Shown here in pieces: positions 11,164 through 23,500 of a DNA stretch of 64,000 bases. Numbering within the stretch: the first letter of the stretch is position 1; each line of letters begins with the position of its first letter. The notes below the pieces were generated by a model. The model was not told the origin of the DNA. It saw only the letters and a program-made list of their open reading frames with translations, and searched no databases. The translations under genes were made by a program, and so were the position numbers. Origin of the DNA: Adineta vaga. Lineage: Eukaryota; Rotifera. Location: assembly GCA_021613535.1 (NCBI GenBank), contig CP075497.1, positions 1,116,001 to 1,180,000 on the forward strand. The letters are read 5' to 3'.

Positions 11164-11844
11164 ATGGCATCATCATTGTACATTTATGAGGATACTCACT
11201 GTGAGAGTCCAAATCGGAAGCGGCGTTGTTATGAACGAAAGCACAAGGTTCAAAAACCATATATACCGAATATATCAAAGAAAAATGAAGAACTCATCAC
11301 CAATAACTTTAATGATTCAATTAAACAAGCTGAGCAAGATTTAGAGGATAGCAAGCGTCGAAAACAACAAACTTTATGCATGGAACTTTCGTCCTTTCTA
11401 TTCGATATATTCTGCCAACAAGTTATTTTACCAAAACTGTTGCTAGCAGATGACCACGATTGGTTTTTCGATGTACGAGATGTTCTCCATCGTGAATATA
11501 CGAAAAAAGAACTTCTTGACAAAGAGCGAGAATTAGTGAAGAACATTAAAAAAAGAGTTACTGCTGATTACTTATCTCAAGATCAATGGTTTTGTCTGCT
11601 GAATTTAAATGTAAGTATGGGTCAACCATGTGGTCACCGTTCAATGAATCCAAATAAACTATCAAAAGAAGTAAAAGAACTTGCTTCAAAATGGCTGGAA
11701 GGTGAGGCTCAACAAACTGTACAAGCATTAATCAAAGCTGTGGAAAAATCTCATCTTCTGAGTAACTCTAAACAACTAGTAACGCAACATGATTGTTGCT
11801 TACCCTCTACTGAAAGTCATCTTTTTATGTGTGTTCTGCACTAG
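11164..11844 (+). CDS. Unknown helical protein, downstream partner of the 10373 gene
   Basis: A single-exon product of 226 residues, starting MASSLYIYEDTHCESPN and followed by a basic segment (NRKRRCYERKHK). The start codon follows a TTTTATTTTAG acceptor-like site directly. With only 80 nt separating it from the preceding stop, this suggests trans-splicing of a bicistronic transcript; bdelloids are known to use spliced leaders. The layout echoes the upstream product: a basic N-terminus, a helix of the form CMELSSFLFDIFCQQVILPKL comparable to GLELLRLVTECFGFYRTEIL, then helical segments. The two may be distant paralogues, but this copy lacks the R-x4-H motif. Function is unknown. Confidence 0.55.
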   Translation: MASSLYIYEDTHCESPNRKRRCYERKHKVQKPYIPNISKKNEELITNNFNDSIKQAEQDLEDSKRRKQQTLCMELSSFLFDIFCQQVILPKLLLADDHDWFFDVRDVLHREYTKKELLDKERELVKNIKKRVTADYLSQDQWFCLLNLNVSMGQPCGHRSMNPNKLSKEVKELASKWLEGEAQQTVQALIKAVEKSHLLSNSKQLVTQHDCCLPSTESHLFMCVLH

Positions 11845-13197
11845 ATATACATTCATGAGAAAGTCAAGCTTGAATCGCATGTTGTTCTGTCCACTTTGTG
11901 TTTTTATATCTTATGCGATACAGTTAGAAACATATCACGTCTATTTTTTGGATATGATCATATTTTCAGAGAAAAGTTGTGCTTATCCTTTAGATCCTCT
12001 GGCCATTTTCTGAAAAAATAAGAGTGTCCAGTTGAGTCCATCGGACGCATCCAAGCTCTTTTGAAAACAGATCCAAGCAAATTTTAACACATAATTATTT
12101 TGTTTCATTTTTCTTCATCTCTCTACTCGTTTCAAAGTATTTTCAACTCTTCTATAAAAAGATGAAGCAAAACTGAAAATGAATAGGCTTTGCAAACACT
12201 GACGCATCGAATCACTTATCATGCCGCAAAGATCTATTCACTCTTCCTTAGTTTGTTAGCTATAAACTTATGTAATAAACGACTAGTCGTTCGTCGGCCA
12301 CTCTCCGGTCGGCCACTCACGGCTAGCTGTCAATATGCACGCCTACACTGTTTCGTTTATTCATTATTCGGTTTTGAAATAAACAAATGACTATTCCTTA
12401 AATTCTAAAAGCACAGCATTTATGCTATAACCATTCTCCGATAGAAACTAAAAATGGATGATATTTCTTGACGTAATGTTAGATTCACGGTAAACTCCTT
12501 CACCATAATTTTTTACATGTTGAAAATTCTGTTTACATCTTTGATATCAAATAAGATTTAACATTGCAATCGCAATCTTTCATGCAGTTTTTATCCCTAT
12601 ATTTCTCTTGATGCTTTGGTCAAAAGTCTGATGTATAACAATCGACGATGTAAAAGCCTTTAAATAGAACTGATATCAAAGTAATCTCTGCTTCCAGTCC
12701 TTTACACTATTTTTCAAGGAGTTAGTACAGCACTTATTCTCAAAACTCCAATATTATCCTCATGACATTCGCAGTCTTGAGCACAGTCAGATTGATTAGG
12801 TTCCAAGACGGCTTCAAAAAGAAATATATATACAGTTCTTCTAAAAAATGATAGGTAAATAAAAAGTGCACTCAGTTAGCAAAAGTTGATATCGGACTCG
12901 TGATCCTTGACCCCGAAAACTGTTCAGTTAACCAGTATAGAAAGACACACGTTTTCGCAAAAAAGTGATTCCTTATCCAGAAAAACAGAAGCGATTTTTT
13001 TGACAAAATTAACCTCAGATTTGGATTCCTCGACCCCGATTACCCTTCGGTCAATTCTTATAAACAGTTCTTCAAAGAGAGAAAAAACAAGATTTTATTT
13101 GATTTCAATTGATAGCATTGTTGAGTTTGCTCTATGCAAGTTCTTTATTGAGAGAAATTATTTTTAAGTATAATAACGATCGATAAAAAAAACAGAT
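11845..13197. other. Intergenic, no gene supported
   Basis: There are only short frames without domains. Two related stretches near 12895-12940 and 13015-13075 share phrases such as TCCTTGACCCCGA / TCCTCGACCCCGA and CAGTTCTT, so a decayed local duplication is present. Confidence 0.4.
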
Positions 13198-14172
13198 TTA
13201 TTGATCATCCTCATTATCGTTTGTTTTTGGTATTAAATCCATGACAATAATAGGAACTTCAAGTTTAATATTAGTAAACATTCCACGAAGGTGAACTTCA
13301 AAATGAAGTTTATAATAGTTAGCAATCGAATCACCAAATTTAAATGTCACTGGAGTTGTTGATGGTATAGGTATTTGAAAGTTTCTATCAATATGCTTAT
13401 GTTTTAATGATTTAATATAATCTAAATCTTGTTTGATAATATTAAAAGTTTTTACTCGAGAATTGCATTCAACATATTCAGTAAGAACAATGGATACGTA
13501 ACGTATCAATGCTCCTTTTGGATTAATTAAATCAACATTGAAGGAAAGATCATTTCCAGTAATGACAACATTTTTGTCGAAAGTAACACGAAGACGAACA
13601 CCGTTTCGACTTGTTTTTTCTGTTTTGAGTTTAGTTAAACTTAAAAGTCGTCCTGGTTGTTTCACAATCATCGAGCAAGTTTTATCAATATTGAATTTGT
13701 ACCATTCAGAACGAATGAAAGAAAAACGGATATAATAATGAATTTTGACTAGAGAAATTTTTTTTTGTTCAAACGATGGTGGTAAATCTTCATTAAGTTG
13801 AAAATGAAATGGCCAACTTTGTTTACCACGTCGTACAGAAAACGAACCTTTTGTATTACGTGGATGCACGAGAACTTTTTGATTGAATATGATTTCTTTC
13901 ACTTCAGTTTCTATATCACCGGCGTCGGTTTCTTCTACTACTTGAGCAACAACTTCACCAATTAGTTCACCATCGATACGTTCTAACTTTAAATCTGTAT
14001 TATCTTTGTTAATAAAATCAACAAAACCAGTAATGGTTTCACCAATCCAAAATATATTATCATCTTGTTCATCAAATCGACATTCAATATTCGATTGCGA
14101 TGCAACGAGATTTTTGTTTAATAATATGAAAATCAAAAGAAAATATCGACAGTAGCGAGAATGATTTTTCAT
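13198..14172 (-). CDS. Arrestin-fold (ARRDC-like) protein with N-terminal signal-like segment
   Basis: A single-exon product of 324 residues. Residues 28-150 look like an arrestin N domain: WIGETITGFVDFIN, a LKLERIDGELIGEV strand pair, then GKQSWPFHFQLNEDLPPSF, which is the characteristic W-P-F-x-F...LPPS block. Residues 185-310 look like an arrestin C domain (GVRLRVTFDKNVVITGND, YKLHFEVHL). Cytosolic alpha-arrestins act as adaptors for ubiquitin ligases and membrane cargo. Unusually, this protein begins with a basic and hydrophobic stretch (RYCRYFLLIFILLNKNLVA) that looks like a signal peptide or anchor, which would not fit a cytosolic adaptor. No PPxY motifs are seen. A broken copy of its C-terminal 40% lies at 38849-39256. 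Confidence 0.75.
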   Translation of the reverse strand: MKNHSRYCRYFLLIFILLNKNLVASQSNIECRFDEQDDNIFWIGETITGFVDFINKDNTDLKLERIDGELIGEVVAQVVEETDAGDIETEVKEIIFNQKVLVHPRNTKGSFSVRRGKQSWPFHFQLNEDLPPSFEQKKISLVKIHYYIRFSFIRSEWYKFNIDKTCSMIVKQPGRLLSLTKLKTEKTSRNGVRLRVTFDKNVVITGNDLSFNVDLINPKGALIRYVSIVLTEYVECNSRVKTFNIIKQDLDYIKSLKHKHIDRNFQIPIPSTTPVTFKFGDSIANYYKLHFEVHLRGMFTNIKLEVPIIVMDLIPKTNDNEDDQ

Positions 14173-14970
14173 TGAAGCTTTGTGTTGTATGAGAAATATG
14201 TTTTTCTTACAAGTAAATCAAATTGAAGAAAAGGGTAAATATATAAAATCCTTATCAATCGGCATTTTTCTTCTTTTTCATATCCAATAAAATCTAATTT
14301 CGTTACCTTTGGTACAAGTCAAAATACAACGAATGACATTTCGTCGAAAGGTAATTATATTGTTCTTATTTTCTTACGGTGAAGACAAAAGTTCACATAT
14401 GTTGTTGGTTAGTTTCTTTCAATAAACTATCTAGCATTGATATCATACGATTTTTTCCTGTATCCTGTATGGACAAAACAGCTTTTGACCGACAACATTA
14501 CTAACAATACAACAACAAAGAAAAGTACACAAATGAATTAACATACATAAAATATCCAGTAAAGATAGCAGTGACTTTTTTAGAGACGGCAAAACAAACT
14601 TATATGCAACTACAGTCCGTTAAGTTTCAAATGGCAAAGATAAACATGCTTAACCATCAGAATTGATTAAATATTATACTCAGTGTATTTTGAATTTCAA
14701 ATTTTATTCTAATTATAATAGTATAGACTTGTAACACATCTGTAATGCTTATAGTTTTAGTGGTGTGAGGATTTTAAGATAGGATATGGGTAGTTTCTCA
14801 TCACTCACACCCAGAGAATGGTGTCGAATAACAGAAGTGAAATTATAATATGTATGTCAAAAAATCTTAAGCAAATATAAGATAAGAATATATAAAGGCA
14901 ACTTTTTTTGTGTCTATTCATCATTCTATGACGATTTTTTTCTCTGATTAATCGACAAAATTATTAAACC
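14173..14970. other. Intergenic between divergent genes
   Basis: This is the shared upstream region of the arrestin-like gene (minus) and the secreted-protein gene (plus). It contains a degenerate TG-rich snap-back at about 14761-14812 (GGTGTGAGGATTT ... ATCACTCACACCC). No gene was seen. Confidence 0.5.
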
Positions 14971-15933
14971 ATGAAAATATACTTCTATTCTATATTATGT
15001 ATTGTATGGTGTTACGCGGTTGAAACTGCTCAACCATATTTCCCATCTCAAATTGTGTTTTCTATTGATGATGGTCTAACACTTTATGCAATTGATGAAA
15101 TTAATCAACGAGCTTTCGGAAACTTCACTTTTGGTGTTAGAGGTCGAGACATTGTTTATGCTATGGAACATCTTCCATTCGCCATTCCGGGTACATTACA
15201 ATCAAAATATTATGTTCAATTAGTGACAGGTGCTGAAGCCTATGATTGTATGTATGCAACATATTGGAAATATGGTGCACTTAATTTTAATAGATTTCCA
15301 GAACATTGGTTGGTAAATAGTTCATTTAAAGTGAACAATTATATGAAATTTAGTTACCCAATGATTCATTCAAATGATTCATCGATAGATGAAGATTATT
15401 GGTATGCAAATACAACATGTCATGGTTATCCATGTCAAGAGATTTATTTTCAAAAAAATACGGATATCCCTCGTCGACTTATTAGAGTTATTCGTCGTAC
15501 AGAAGATTTTGTTCGAATAACAACAAATTTTAAAGTTATATCAATGGGAAAGCCAGATGATAAATATTTTAATTCAATACCGAAAAATTGGTATAGCTCT
15601 TGCCGTGACTATAACTTGGGACCTGTAATCTGCCCACGATTTGTAAGAATAAATATAACACAAAGCACACAACTTCGCCTTTATCTTGCAGCTCCGCCAC
15701 ATCGCGTAAATGGAAGTGATACTGTTCGTATTCGATGGAAAGCAACTGAATGCATTGATTGTGTGACATGGACGCCCTTCGAATTGATTTTCAATACCAA
15801 TAATTATGCAGAAGAACAAATATTAACAATAACTCGTGTTAAAAATGCACTACAGACATTCCTTAGTCCATTTTTTTATGGTGGTGATTATGATTATGTT
15901 CAGCCAGACACTTATAATATTGGAATTGCATAA
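14971..15933 (+). CDS. Secreted protein of unknown function
   Basis: A single-exon product of 320 residues. Residues 1-20 form a signal peptide (MKIYFYSILCIVWCYAVETA). The mature part has conserved-looking Cys pairs (YDCMYATYW; NTTCHGYPCQE; SCRDYNLGPVICP; ATECIDCVTW) and many Asn-x-Ser/Thr sites, consistent with an extracellular disulfide-bonded glycoprotein. The N-terminal half (SQIVFSIDDG...INQRAFGNFTF...PRRLIRVI) is reminiscent of the LolA-like beta fold found in secreted animal proteins, at low confidence. A second Cys-containing module follows from about residue 215. A TG-rich snap-back starts 12 nt after the stop, so the true C-terminus may have been altered. Confidence 0.7.
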   Translation: MKIYFYSILCIVWCYAVETAQPYFPSQIVFSIDDGLTLYAIDEINQRAFGNFTFGVRGRDIVYAMEHLPFAIPGTLQSKYYVQLVTGAEAYDCMYATYWKYGALNFNRFPEHWLVNSSFKVNNYMKFSYPMIHSNDSSIDEDYWYANTTCHGYPCQEIYFQKNTDIPRRLIRVIRRTEDFVRITTNFKVISMGKPDDKYFNSIPKNWYSSCRDYNLGPVICPRFVRINITQSTQLRLYLAAPPHRVNGSDTVRIRWKATECIDCVTWTPFELIFNTNNYAEEQILTITRVKNALQTFLSPFFYGGDYDYVQPDTYNIGIA

Positions 15934-15945
15934 ATTTTTTTAGTT

Positions 15946-15994
15946 GAAGGGTGTGGATGAGGATGATACTCTTCTCTTCATCCACACCCTCGAG
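15946..15994. repeat. TG-rich snap-back element
   Basis: The arms GAAGGGTGTGGATGA and TCATCCACACCCTCGAG form a near-perfect 13-15 nt hairpin. It begins 12 nt after the stop codon of the secreted-protein gene. Confidence 0.8.
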
Positions 15995-16174
15995 ATGGCG
16001 ACACCTGGTGAACACGTTGACTTTTTCGTGCATCAAAGAGGTTTTCCCTATAGATCCCCATTGGCGATTTAATCGAGATCGATATTATTTTAAAATAAAT
16101 GTAATCTTGATGAATTGAATTGATTTTTCAAAGTTTCGTTTTTAACTAATAAAAATATAATTCGTTTCTTTCCA

Positions 16175-17461
16175 ATGAATATGCATTGGCACATAAATGT
16201 ACTTTTATTTTGTGTTACTCACACTATACACTTGCACTTTGTAATGACACGCTCCGATGTACTTTTTCCATATTTTCCTACAGATAAAACATCGATGAAT
16301 CAAGCAGTGTGTACAATGGCTGAAAAATTGAATATTATTATCGTAGGTGCATCGTATCTTGGCAGCAAGGTTGCACGAGCTCTCGCAAAATCAATGCCTC
16401 AAGATTTAGCTGCAAATCATCGTATTTTATTAATCGAGCGAAATTCCCACTTTTCACATCTATTTACGTTTCCAAGGTTTGTTGTTGTACCGAATCACGA
16501 ACAGAAAGCATTTATTCCTATGAACAAAATATTTAGTGAAGCACAGTGCAATGCACAAATTATTTATGCTTCGGTAGAAACTATCAATCAAAATGAAGTA
16601 GTTCTCGATAGAGACACATCATTTGGACGTAGATTACCGTGGCATATATTAGTTATGGCAACTGGTTCGAGATTACCACCACCTGCAAATATGCCAACAA
16701 CAACAAAACTTGATTCAGTGCAATATTTAAAAGATTTACAAGAAAGAATACGAACTGCGAAAAGTATCGCATTGATCGGTGGTGGTGCTGTTGGTGTACA
16801 AATTTCAACGGATATAAAAAGTTATTATCCTGATAAAGAAGTACATTTAATACATTCGAGAGATCGATTAATGTCGAGATTTCATTCAAGTCTTGGTGAT
16901 GTTGTTCTTCAATCGTGTAAAGATCTTGGGATTAACGTTCATTTAGGATCGAGAGCAAAACTTCCCGATACAAATGGACCTTGTGTAATAGAACTTCAAT
17001 CTGGACAGACAATATCTGTAGATTTCTATTTAAAATGTACAGGGCAGATTATTAATTCCGAACCTATTCGTGAATTAGTAAAAGAAAGTATTAATTCGGA
17101 TGGAACTATTCATGTCTTACCTACTTTACAAATTGAAAAACATCCTCGAATTCTTGCAGTTGGTGATGTAAATGATCTATTACAAATTAAATCAGTCCGA
17201 CCTGCTATAGGTCAAGTAGAAGTTGCTCAGAAAAATATTATTTCTCTTTTGCGAGGTGAAACTCCGGAAGCTAAATTTGAAAATAACGCAGCTGGAATTC
17301 ATCTTACACTTGGACTCAAACGTGATGTCTATTGCAAACAGACTCAAGATGGTTCGTCTCCGGCTAATATTGAAGTAGAAAATGACGAAGGACTTGAAGA
17401 TATGGGAGTCGAATTTATGTGGGATGAACTCGGTGCGGATAAAAATGATTTTTGGGCTTAA
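16175..17461 (+). CDS. AIF/AMID-like FAD-dependent NAD(P)H oxidoreductase, fungal-like
   Basis: A single-exon product of 428 residues from the first ATG. Conserved sequence starts near MAEKLNIIIVGASYLG (ATG at 16316); the ATG at 16295 is another possible start, and the 40-residue extension may be a targeting or hydrophobic leader. An N-terminal FAD-binding Rossmann motif (IIIVGASYLGSKVA), the ATG motif of pyridine-nucleotide oxidoreductases (LVMATGSRLPPP), the NAD(P)-binding SIALIGGGAVGVQ near residue 205 and the second FAD motif HPRILAVGDVNDL are all present. The family (AIF/AMID/FSP1-type) reduces quinone-like or other acceptors with NAD(P)H. The blocks FPRFVVVPNHEQKAFIP and EDMGVEFMWDELGAD resemble fungal AMID-like proteins, suggesting transfer (inference). 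It converges with the NRPS, with 57 nt between the two stop codons, so it may act with that pathway. Confidence 0.85.
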   Translation: MNMHWHINVLLFCVTHTIHLHFVMTRSDVLFPYFPTDKTSMNQAVCTMAEKLNIIIVGASYLGSKVARALAKSMPQDLAANHRILLIERNSHFSHLFTFPRFVVVPNHEQKAFIPMNKIFSEAQCNAQIIYASVETINQNEVVLDRDTSFGRRLPWHILVMATGSRLPPPANMPTTTKLDSVQYLKDLQERIRTAKSIALIGGGAVGVQISTDIKSYYPDKEVHLIHSRDRLMSRFHSSLGDVVLQSCKDLGINVHLGSRAKLPDTNGPCVIELQSGQTISVDFYLKCTGQIINSEPIRELVKESINSDGTIHVLPTLQIEKHPRILAVGDVNDLLQIKSVRPAIGQVEVAQKNIISLLRGETPEAKFENNAAGIHLTLGLKRDVYCKQTQDGSSPANIEVENDEGLEDMGVEFMWDELGADKNDFWA

Positions 17462-17518
17462 AGATTTTGAAAATTTTAATCACGATCTTCTAAAGATGAA
17501 CCCATAGATTCATATATT

Positions 17519-20500
17519 TTATTGAAAAGAAATAAGATCATTTAGATGTTTGTCCATGTCATAAACATTAATTTCATCAATGGTTAATTTATTTGTTGTA
17601 TTCTGTTGATTTCTTTGTGAACTCCAACCAATTCTTTCATTCAGATTCTCTCGCGCACGCGTACTTGCCTCTTGAACTCGTGTTGCTCTCGTTTTCCGTA
17701 ACATTTCATACATTTTTAAGCCGTACTCAACCGTATGTATTCTATTTCGCCAATATTTAGGTGAGAATATGATACCCAATGCAGCTGCATCTTCAATCGC
17801 CATACATGCTCCTTGACTTTGATCAGGTAGCATGGGATGTGCAGCATCTCCAAGTAATGCTACACAGTCATTTACCCAATATGGATATGGTTGATGAATA
17901 ACCAATTTCCATAACTTAATATCTTCACAATGTTGGAAAATTGTCAATAAATCTGGATCAAGATCAGGAAAACGTTCGATTAGCATTGATGGTGTTGCAC
18001 TGAAATTCCAACCTTCTTCACTTTGATCATTATGAGAAGCTGGATAAAAACAATAGAATGATACAATCTCACCCGCACAACAAGGAGCTAAAACAATCTT
18101 ATTAATTCCGAAACCACCCCAAAATTCAATTGCATTATTCGGTGCAAAATCTTTCAAACCAAATTCCTTTACACGTGATGTCGAAACAATACAACGGTAA
18201 CATGCACTTGTTGACGGTATTGTTTTAGCTACAATTCCAATCAAACTACGTACTGTAGAACGAACACCATCAGCACCAATAATCAAATCGACAGATATTG
18301 TTTTACCTGTATCGAATCTTACAGTACGATTACGACAATCAATATCAATTGCTTTATGATCTACAACAATCATTACTCCTAAAGCTTTTGCTCTTATTTG
18401 TAATTGTTCATGAAGATCAATTCGATGAAACATATTGTAAACATAACCCCATTTTTCTTTATAATCACTCAAATCATAAACATCGTTGATTGTACCGTCT
18501 TTCCAATTGTGCATAATTAATTTTTGTAGAATAACAGATCTATAGAAGGAAAAATTTAACTGATGAATTTGTTATACAACAAAAACTACCAACCTTCCAG
18601 CAATCGTGTCGACACCCCACTCCTCGAGAAATTTCGTTCCATTTGCAGCAACAGAAATTGATGCACCGACTTCACTTGCAAAATGAGTTCGTTCATAGAC
18701 AGTAACTTCATGGCCATGTCTGCGTAGAGCGATAGCAGCTGATAAACCACCAATACCACAACCGATGATAGCCACTTTCAAAGTTGTAAACAGAGTTGAT
18801 TTGATCGCTCGTGCCAATTGTCGAATCGATGGATTAGCAAATAAGTGAATCGCATTGATCATAGGACAAATATCTTTTTGAATGAGAGAAAGCATTCGTA
18901 AAACAGTTAATGATGTTCCACCCATCTCGCTGAATGATTGATTTACATCCGCAGATTCACAACCAAGTACTTGACTGAAGATGTCACGTAGACGTTCTTC
19001 TAATTGTAAATCATTATATGAGAAGTTATTGGACGCTACATTTTGAATTTCTTCAAATTCATCTGGTAGAATAAGAGACAATTTGTCAATCTGATCAACT
19101 GTTGACTTTGTTGAAAATATCTGAGAAAATATCACTTGAAGTTTTCGAGCCATTTTCTCAATCGTATTTTCATCAAAAACATCACGTGAACCATAAACAT
19201 TACATAACAATTTTCCATTTTCACTTGTTGGATCGTAAACGAACATTGTATTTAAATCAAATAAAGTTGCTTCATGTAATCGTTCAACTGATACTTGTTG
19301 CAAATTTGTTCCATCCAAAGAGAATTTATGAATATCAGAAGATACAGTAAGAAGTTCAAATAAAATATCAAGAAATGAAACATTTGAATAATTAACTCGA
19401 AAATCTGCAAGAATATTTTGTAATGGATAAGAAGTATGTTGAAAAATTGCTAAACAATTCTCTTGAACTTGTTTAACAAGATTCTCCAATGACCATTGAC
19501 AATTAAGTTGAAGTCGAAATGGTAATGTGGCAACAAACATTCCAATAAGATTCTGTAATTCATTTCTATATCGATTAGAATGTAAACAACTAAAGCATAA
19601 ATCATTTTCTCCATCAGTTAATTTAAATAAATATAAATAAAATACACTCATTGCTAATTGAAATGGTGTTACATGATATAAAGTTACAAATTTAAGAAAT
19701 TCTATGCAAATCTCATCATTGAAATAAATCTGAGTAACAAAATGATAACCCGATCGATAATCTGTGGATAAACAATGTCGATCAACAGGTAATGATAATG
19801 AACGAATGAAATTATAATCTTTTAATTGAGAATACCAAAATTCATGTGATTCTTTCATATCAATTAAACGTTCGTGTATAGCACTATCGATACATTGAAG
19901 AAGATTTTTATCAATAGATAATGAACTATCAGTTGTATAAGCAAATGAAAGATCATTGAGAAAAATTGAAACTGATGTTCCATCGAATACTAAATGATGG
20001 ATTGTGAATATAATTAAATCATTCATTTTTAATATATTTTCATGATGACGACGAATTATATGACAATACAAAACACGTCCTTTAGATAAATCAAACAAAT
20101 CACAACGATTTACAATTTTTCTAATAATTTCATCAATTTCAACATCGTTGTTGACATTAATTACTGAAAAACCATATAGTTCTTCATTATTACTATTAAA
20201 ACAATGTTGAATGATCATTCCATTGATATCGAGATAAAATCCTGTACGTAAAATTTGATGTTTTGTAATAACAGTGTGTAATGCTCGATGTAATCGATCA
20301 ATCGATAAAGGATTATTGATCGATAAAATTTGATAAACCAATGGAATGACGTACATAAAATTGTTTTGTTTAGATGGAAAACGAATTTGTTCATCGAGAA
20401 AGATTCGTTCTTGTGCAAATGTTACTCTACCTACAAATATAAACAATCGCAAGAAGATTTTCAATAAATTTAAATTTTACCTTGAGTAAGATGCAATGGA

Positions 20501-23500
20501 AACCAAGATTCTTCAAGATTATTTTTTGTTGAAATCACTTGAGAAATCAAACGAGAATGATCGAGAATGGTTGAATATGTAAAGAGATTTGTAATTGAAA
20601 GTGAATTGATCTTTAATTTAAATGTAATTTGATATCGATAGAAGAGTTTCATTACAAGAAGAGAATGTCCACCGATAGTGAAGAGATTTGAATCGATTGA
20701 AATTTCATCACGATGGAAAATATCACACCAGAGTTGATGAACAAGAATTTCAATTTGATTATTTGGTCTTTTCAATTCGAAATTATTCGCAATGGAAAAA
20801 TTACGATGAGAAAGACTTTTTCGATCGATTTTTCCATTTTCATTTCTCGGGAATTGTTTAAGAATAATAAACATCGATGGTATCATATGAATCGGCAAAT
20901 AAGATCGACAATGTTCATATAAATCTTGTTCTGTTATATCACAACTTTCGATATATGCAATTAAATGATCATTATTCGATTTCATTACAACACATGACGA
21001 GATTGATGTTTTCAGTAAACATTGTTGAATTTCATCAAGTTCAATTCGTTGTCCATGAAATTTAATTTGATAATCTTTTCGATATTGATAATGAAGAAAA
21101 CCATTTTGATCTAAATGAACAATATCACCTGTTTTATAAAATATTTCATCATCAATTGCAATTAGAACATCTTTTGTTAAATCATCACGTTGAAAATATC
21201 CATCAAATACACCAACACCAGTTACAACTAATTCCCCACTTTGATTAACAATACATGATTGAAGAAATTCATCCAAAATCAAACATCGATAATTTGGAAT
21301 TGGTAAACCAATTGGAATAGTTTCTTTATCTTTGAGAATATTTACAAGATGAAATGTACAATCAATTGTTGTTTCACTTGGTCCATATGTATTCCATACA
21401 CGAGCATTTTTAAATAAAGAATTAGATAAATTTTTAACAAGATCAATTCGACTAACATCACCTACAATAGTTTAAGCTTAAAGATTTTAATAAATATAAG
21501 AAATTTCTTACCACCAATATCGAGAGTTCGTAAAGTAGATATTTTAGATTTTAATACGAATTCATTGAGATTATTGAGATATGATGGAACACTTTGTAAA
21601 TAAGAAATTTGTTTTTCATTTAGAATTCGAAGAAGATAATCAATATTAAGATTTCCTTGAGGATGAAGCATAATTAAACTCGCACCAATCATTAATGTCC
21701 CAAGAATTTCTTGAAGATGAACATCATATGAACATTGAGCCATTTGAAGAATTGTATCTTGATTATTTATTAAATCAATAGAACAAAGTGATTGAATACA
21801 TTCAATAACATTTTCATGTCGAATTTGAATCGATTTTGGAATTCCTGTTGAACCACTTGTAAATATAATATATGCAATATTTTCATTTGTTATTCTTATA
21901 TTTGATAAACAATCAATATTAAGATCATCACAACATAATATCGAATCGATATCTATCAAAAGAAAATCATTATCAACAAACTTCGACATTGTTAACCAAT
22001 GAGTTAAAATAACACGACTTTTCATTTGTTGAATAAGTGTATTTAAACGATATTGAGGATCATTGGGTGATAATGGACAATAAATACATCCAATCATTTC
22101 AATCGCAACAATACCGATTATCTAAATACAAAAATATTTGCTCATCGTTCTATATTCTATACTATATAAACTTACCATTGATAAACTTCGTTCAACACAT
22201 TGGCAAATAATATCACCTGGAATGATATGATAGATATTTAAGAGATTTAATGATACTATTTGAGTATAATGTAAAAGTTCAGCATAAGTAAAAGATTGAT
22301 CATCAAGTTCGACGGAGATTTTTTGAGAATATTTTCTAATTTGATCAATTAGTTTATGATGAAATGGAGTGAATGAAGAAAATGATCTTTGTGTATTATT
22401 CATAGTTTTCATAAGTAATTTTTCATCAGATAATAATAAAGAATATTGATTTAGTTCGTTATCAGGAAAAAGAAATATTTGTTTTAATAACGAATGAAAT
22501 CGTTGAGAAATTGTAGAAATTTTTGATTGATCATATAAATCTAATGAAGCATTGATTGTCACGGAAATTGTTTCATTTCGACGATGTTCAAAAAGTGAAC
22601 AAACCATATCGAATTTTGCAATATTTCCCGTAAAAAATCGTCGATCGATAAAGTTCAATGAATTTTCTTGATTAATTTCGATATTTTGTTCATTATCATC
22701 AATTTTTGTTTCGATAAGAAAAAGTGTTTGAAGAAATGAAGATCGTAAATTAGAATTTAATTTCACCATTTCTTGATAAGGAAAATTTGAATATGGGAAG
22801 ATTTCTAACCAAGTTTGTTGAATTCGATGAGAAAATTCAAGAAATGTTTCAAAAGGATTAATTTTGATAAAAAATGGAATTGTATTTACGAAGAAACCAA
22901 GAAGATTTTCAAGTTCATATTGAGATCGATTTGCAGCGACAATACCCGTGCAAAATTCTAATTGATCATTATTTGAGAATTTGAAAAGAAAAACGAAAAA
23001 AGCAGCAAGACCAACTTGAAAAAGTGTCAAATTCAATTGAGATATAATTTGATTTAAAGATTTAACAATTGTTTGATCTAAATCAAATGTAATTGTATAA
23101 CCTTTACCTGTTCTTATAGGATAAGTTTGTTGTTGATTAATTGAAGGATGAATTGATGTTAAAATATTTTCCCAATATTGTCGAACATTTGACCAATCGT
23201 CTAATCTTTCATATTGAGAATAATCAAGATAAGTTAAACATTCTTGTTCATCATAAGATAACTTATCTGTACGAAGAACTTGACGAAGATCATTGATAAA
23301 TATTTGAATTGAATTTCCATCAATTGCAATATGATGAAAATTGAAAATAATTAAATCATTATGTTTTAAAACATTTTCAGATGATTGAAGAAGTAAATGA
23401 CAACGAAATACTTTGCCTTGTTCAAGATTAAATAATAATCGATTAGTTTCTTCATCATAAAAAATCTTTTCTATTTCAATTTCATTTGTTACACGTGTCA

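Noticed and set aside
17519-18514. A separate monooxygenase gene starting at MHNWKDG
   Set aside because: The FAD-binding N-terminus lies on the preceding NRPS exon, and a GT-AG intron joins the two in phase (GR|S). A start at 18514 would lack the GxGxxG motif.
20470-21282. Separate NRPS-like genes for each long open frame between 17.5 and 25.7 kb
   Set aside because: Each frame ends at a short intron with matching phase, and core motifs such as IGGP are completed only by splicing. One gene is the simpler account.
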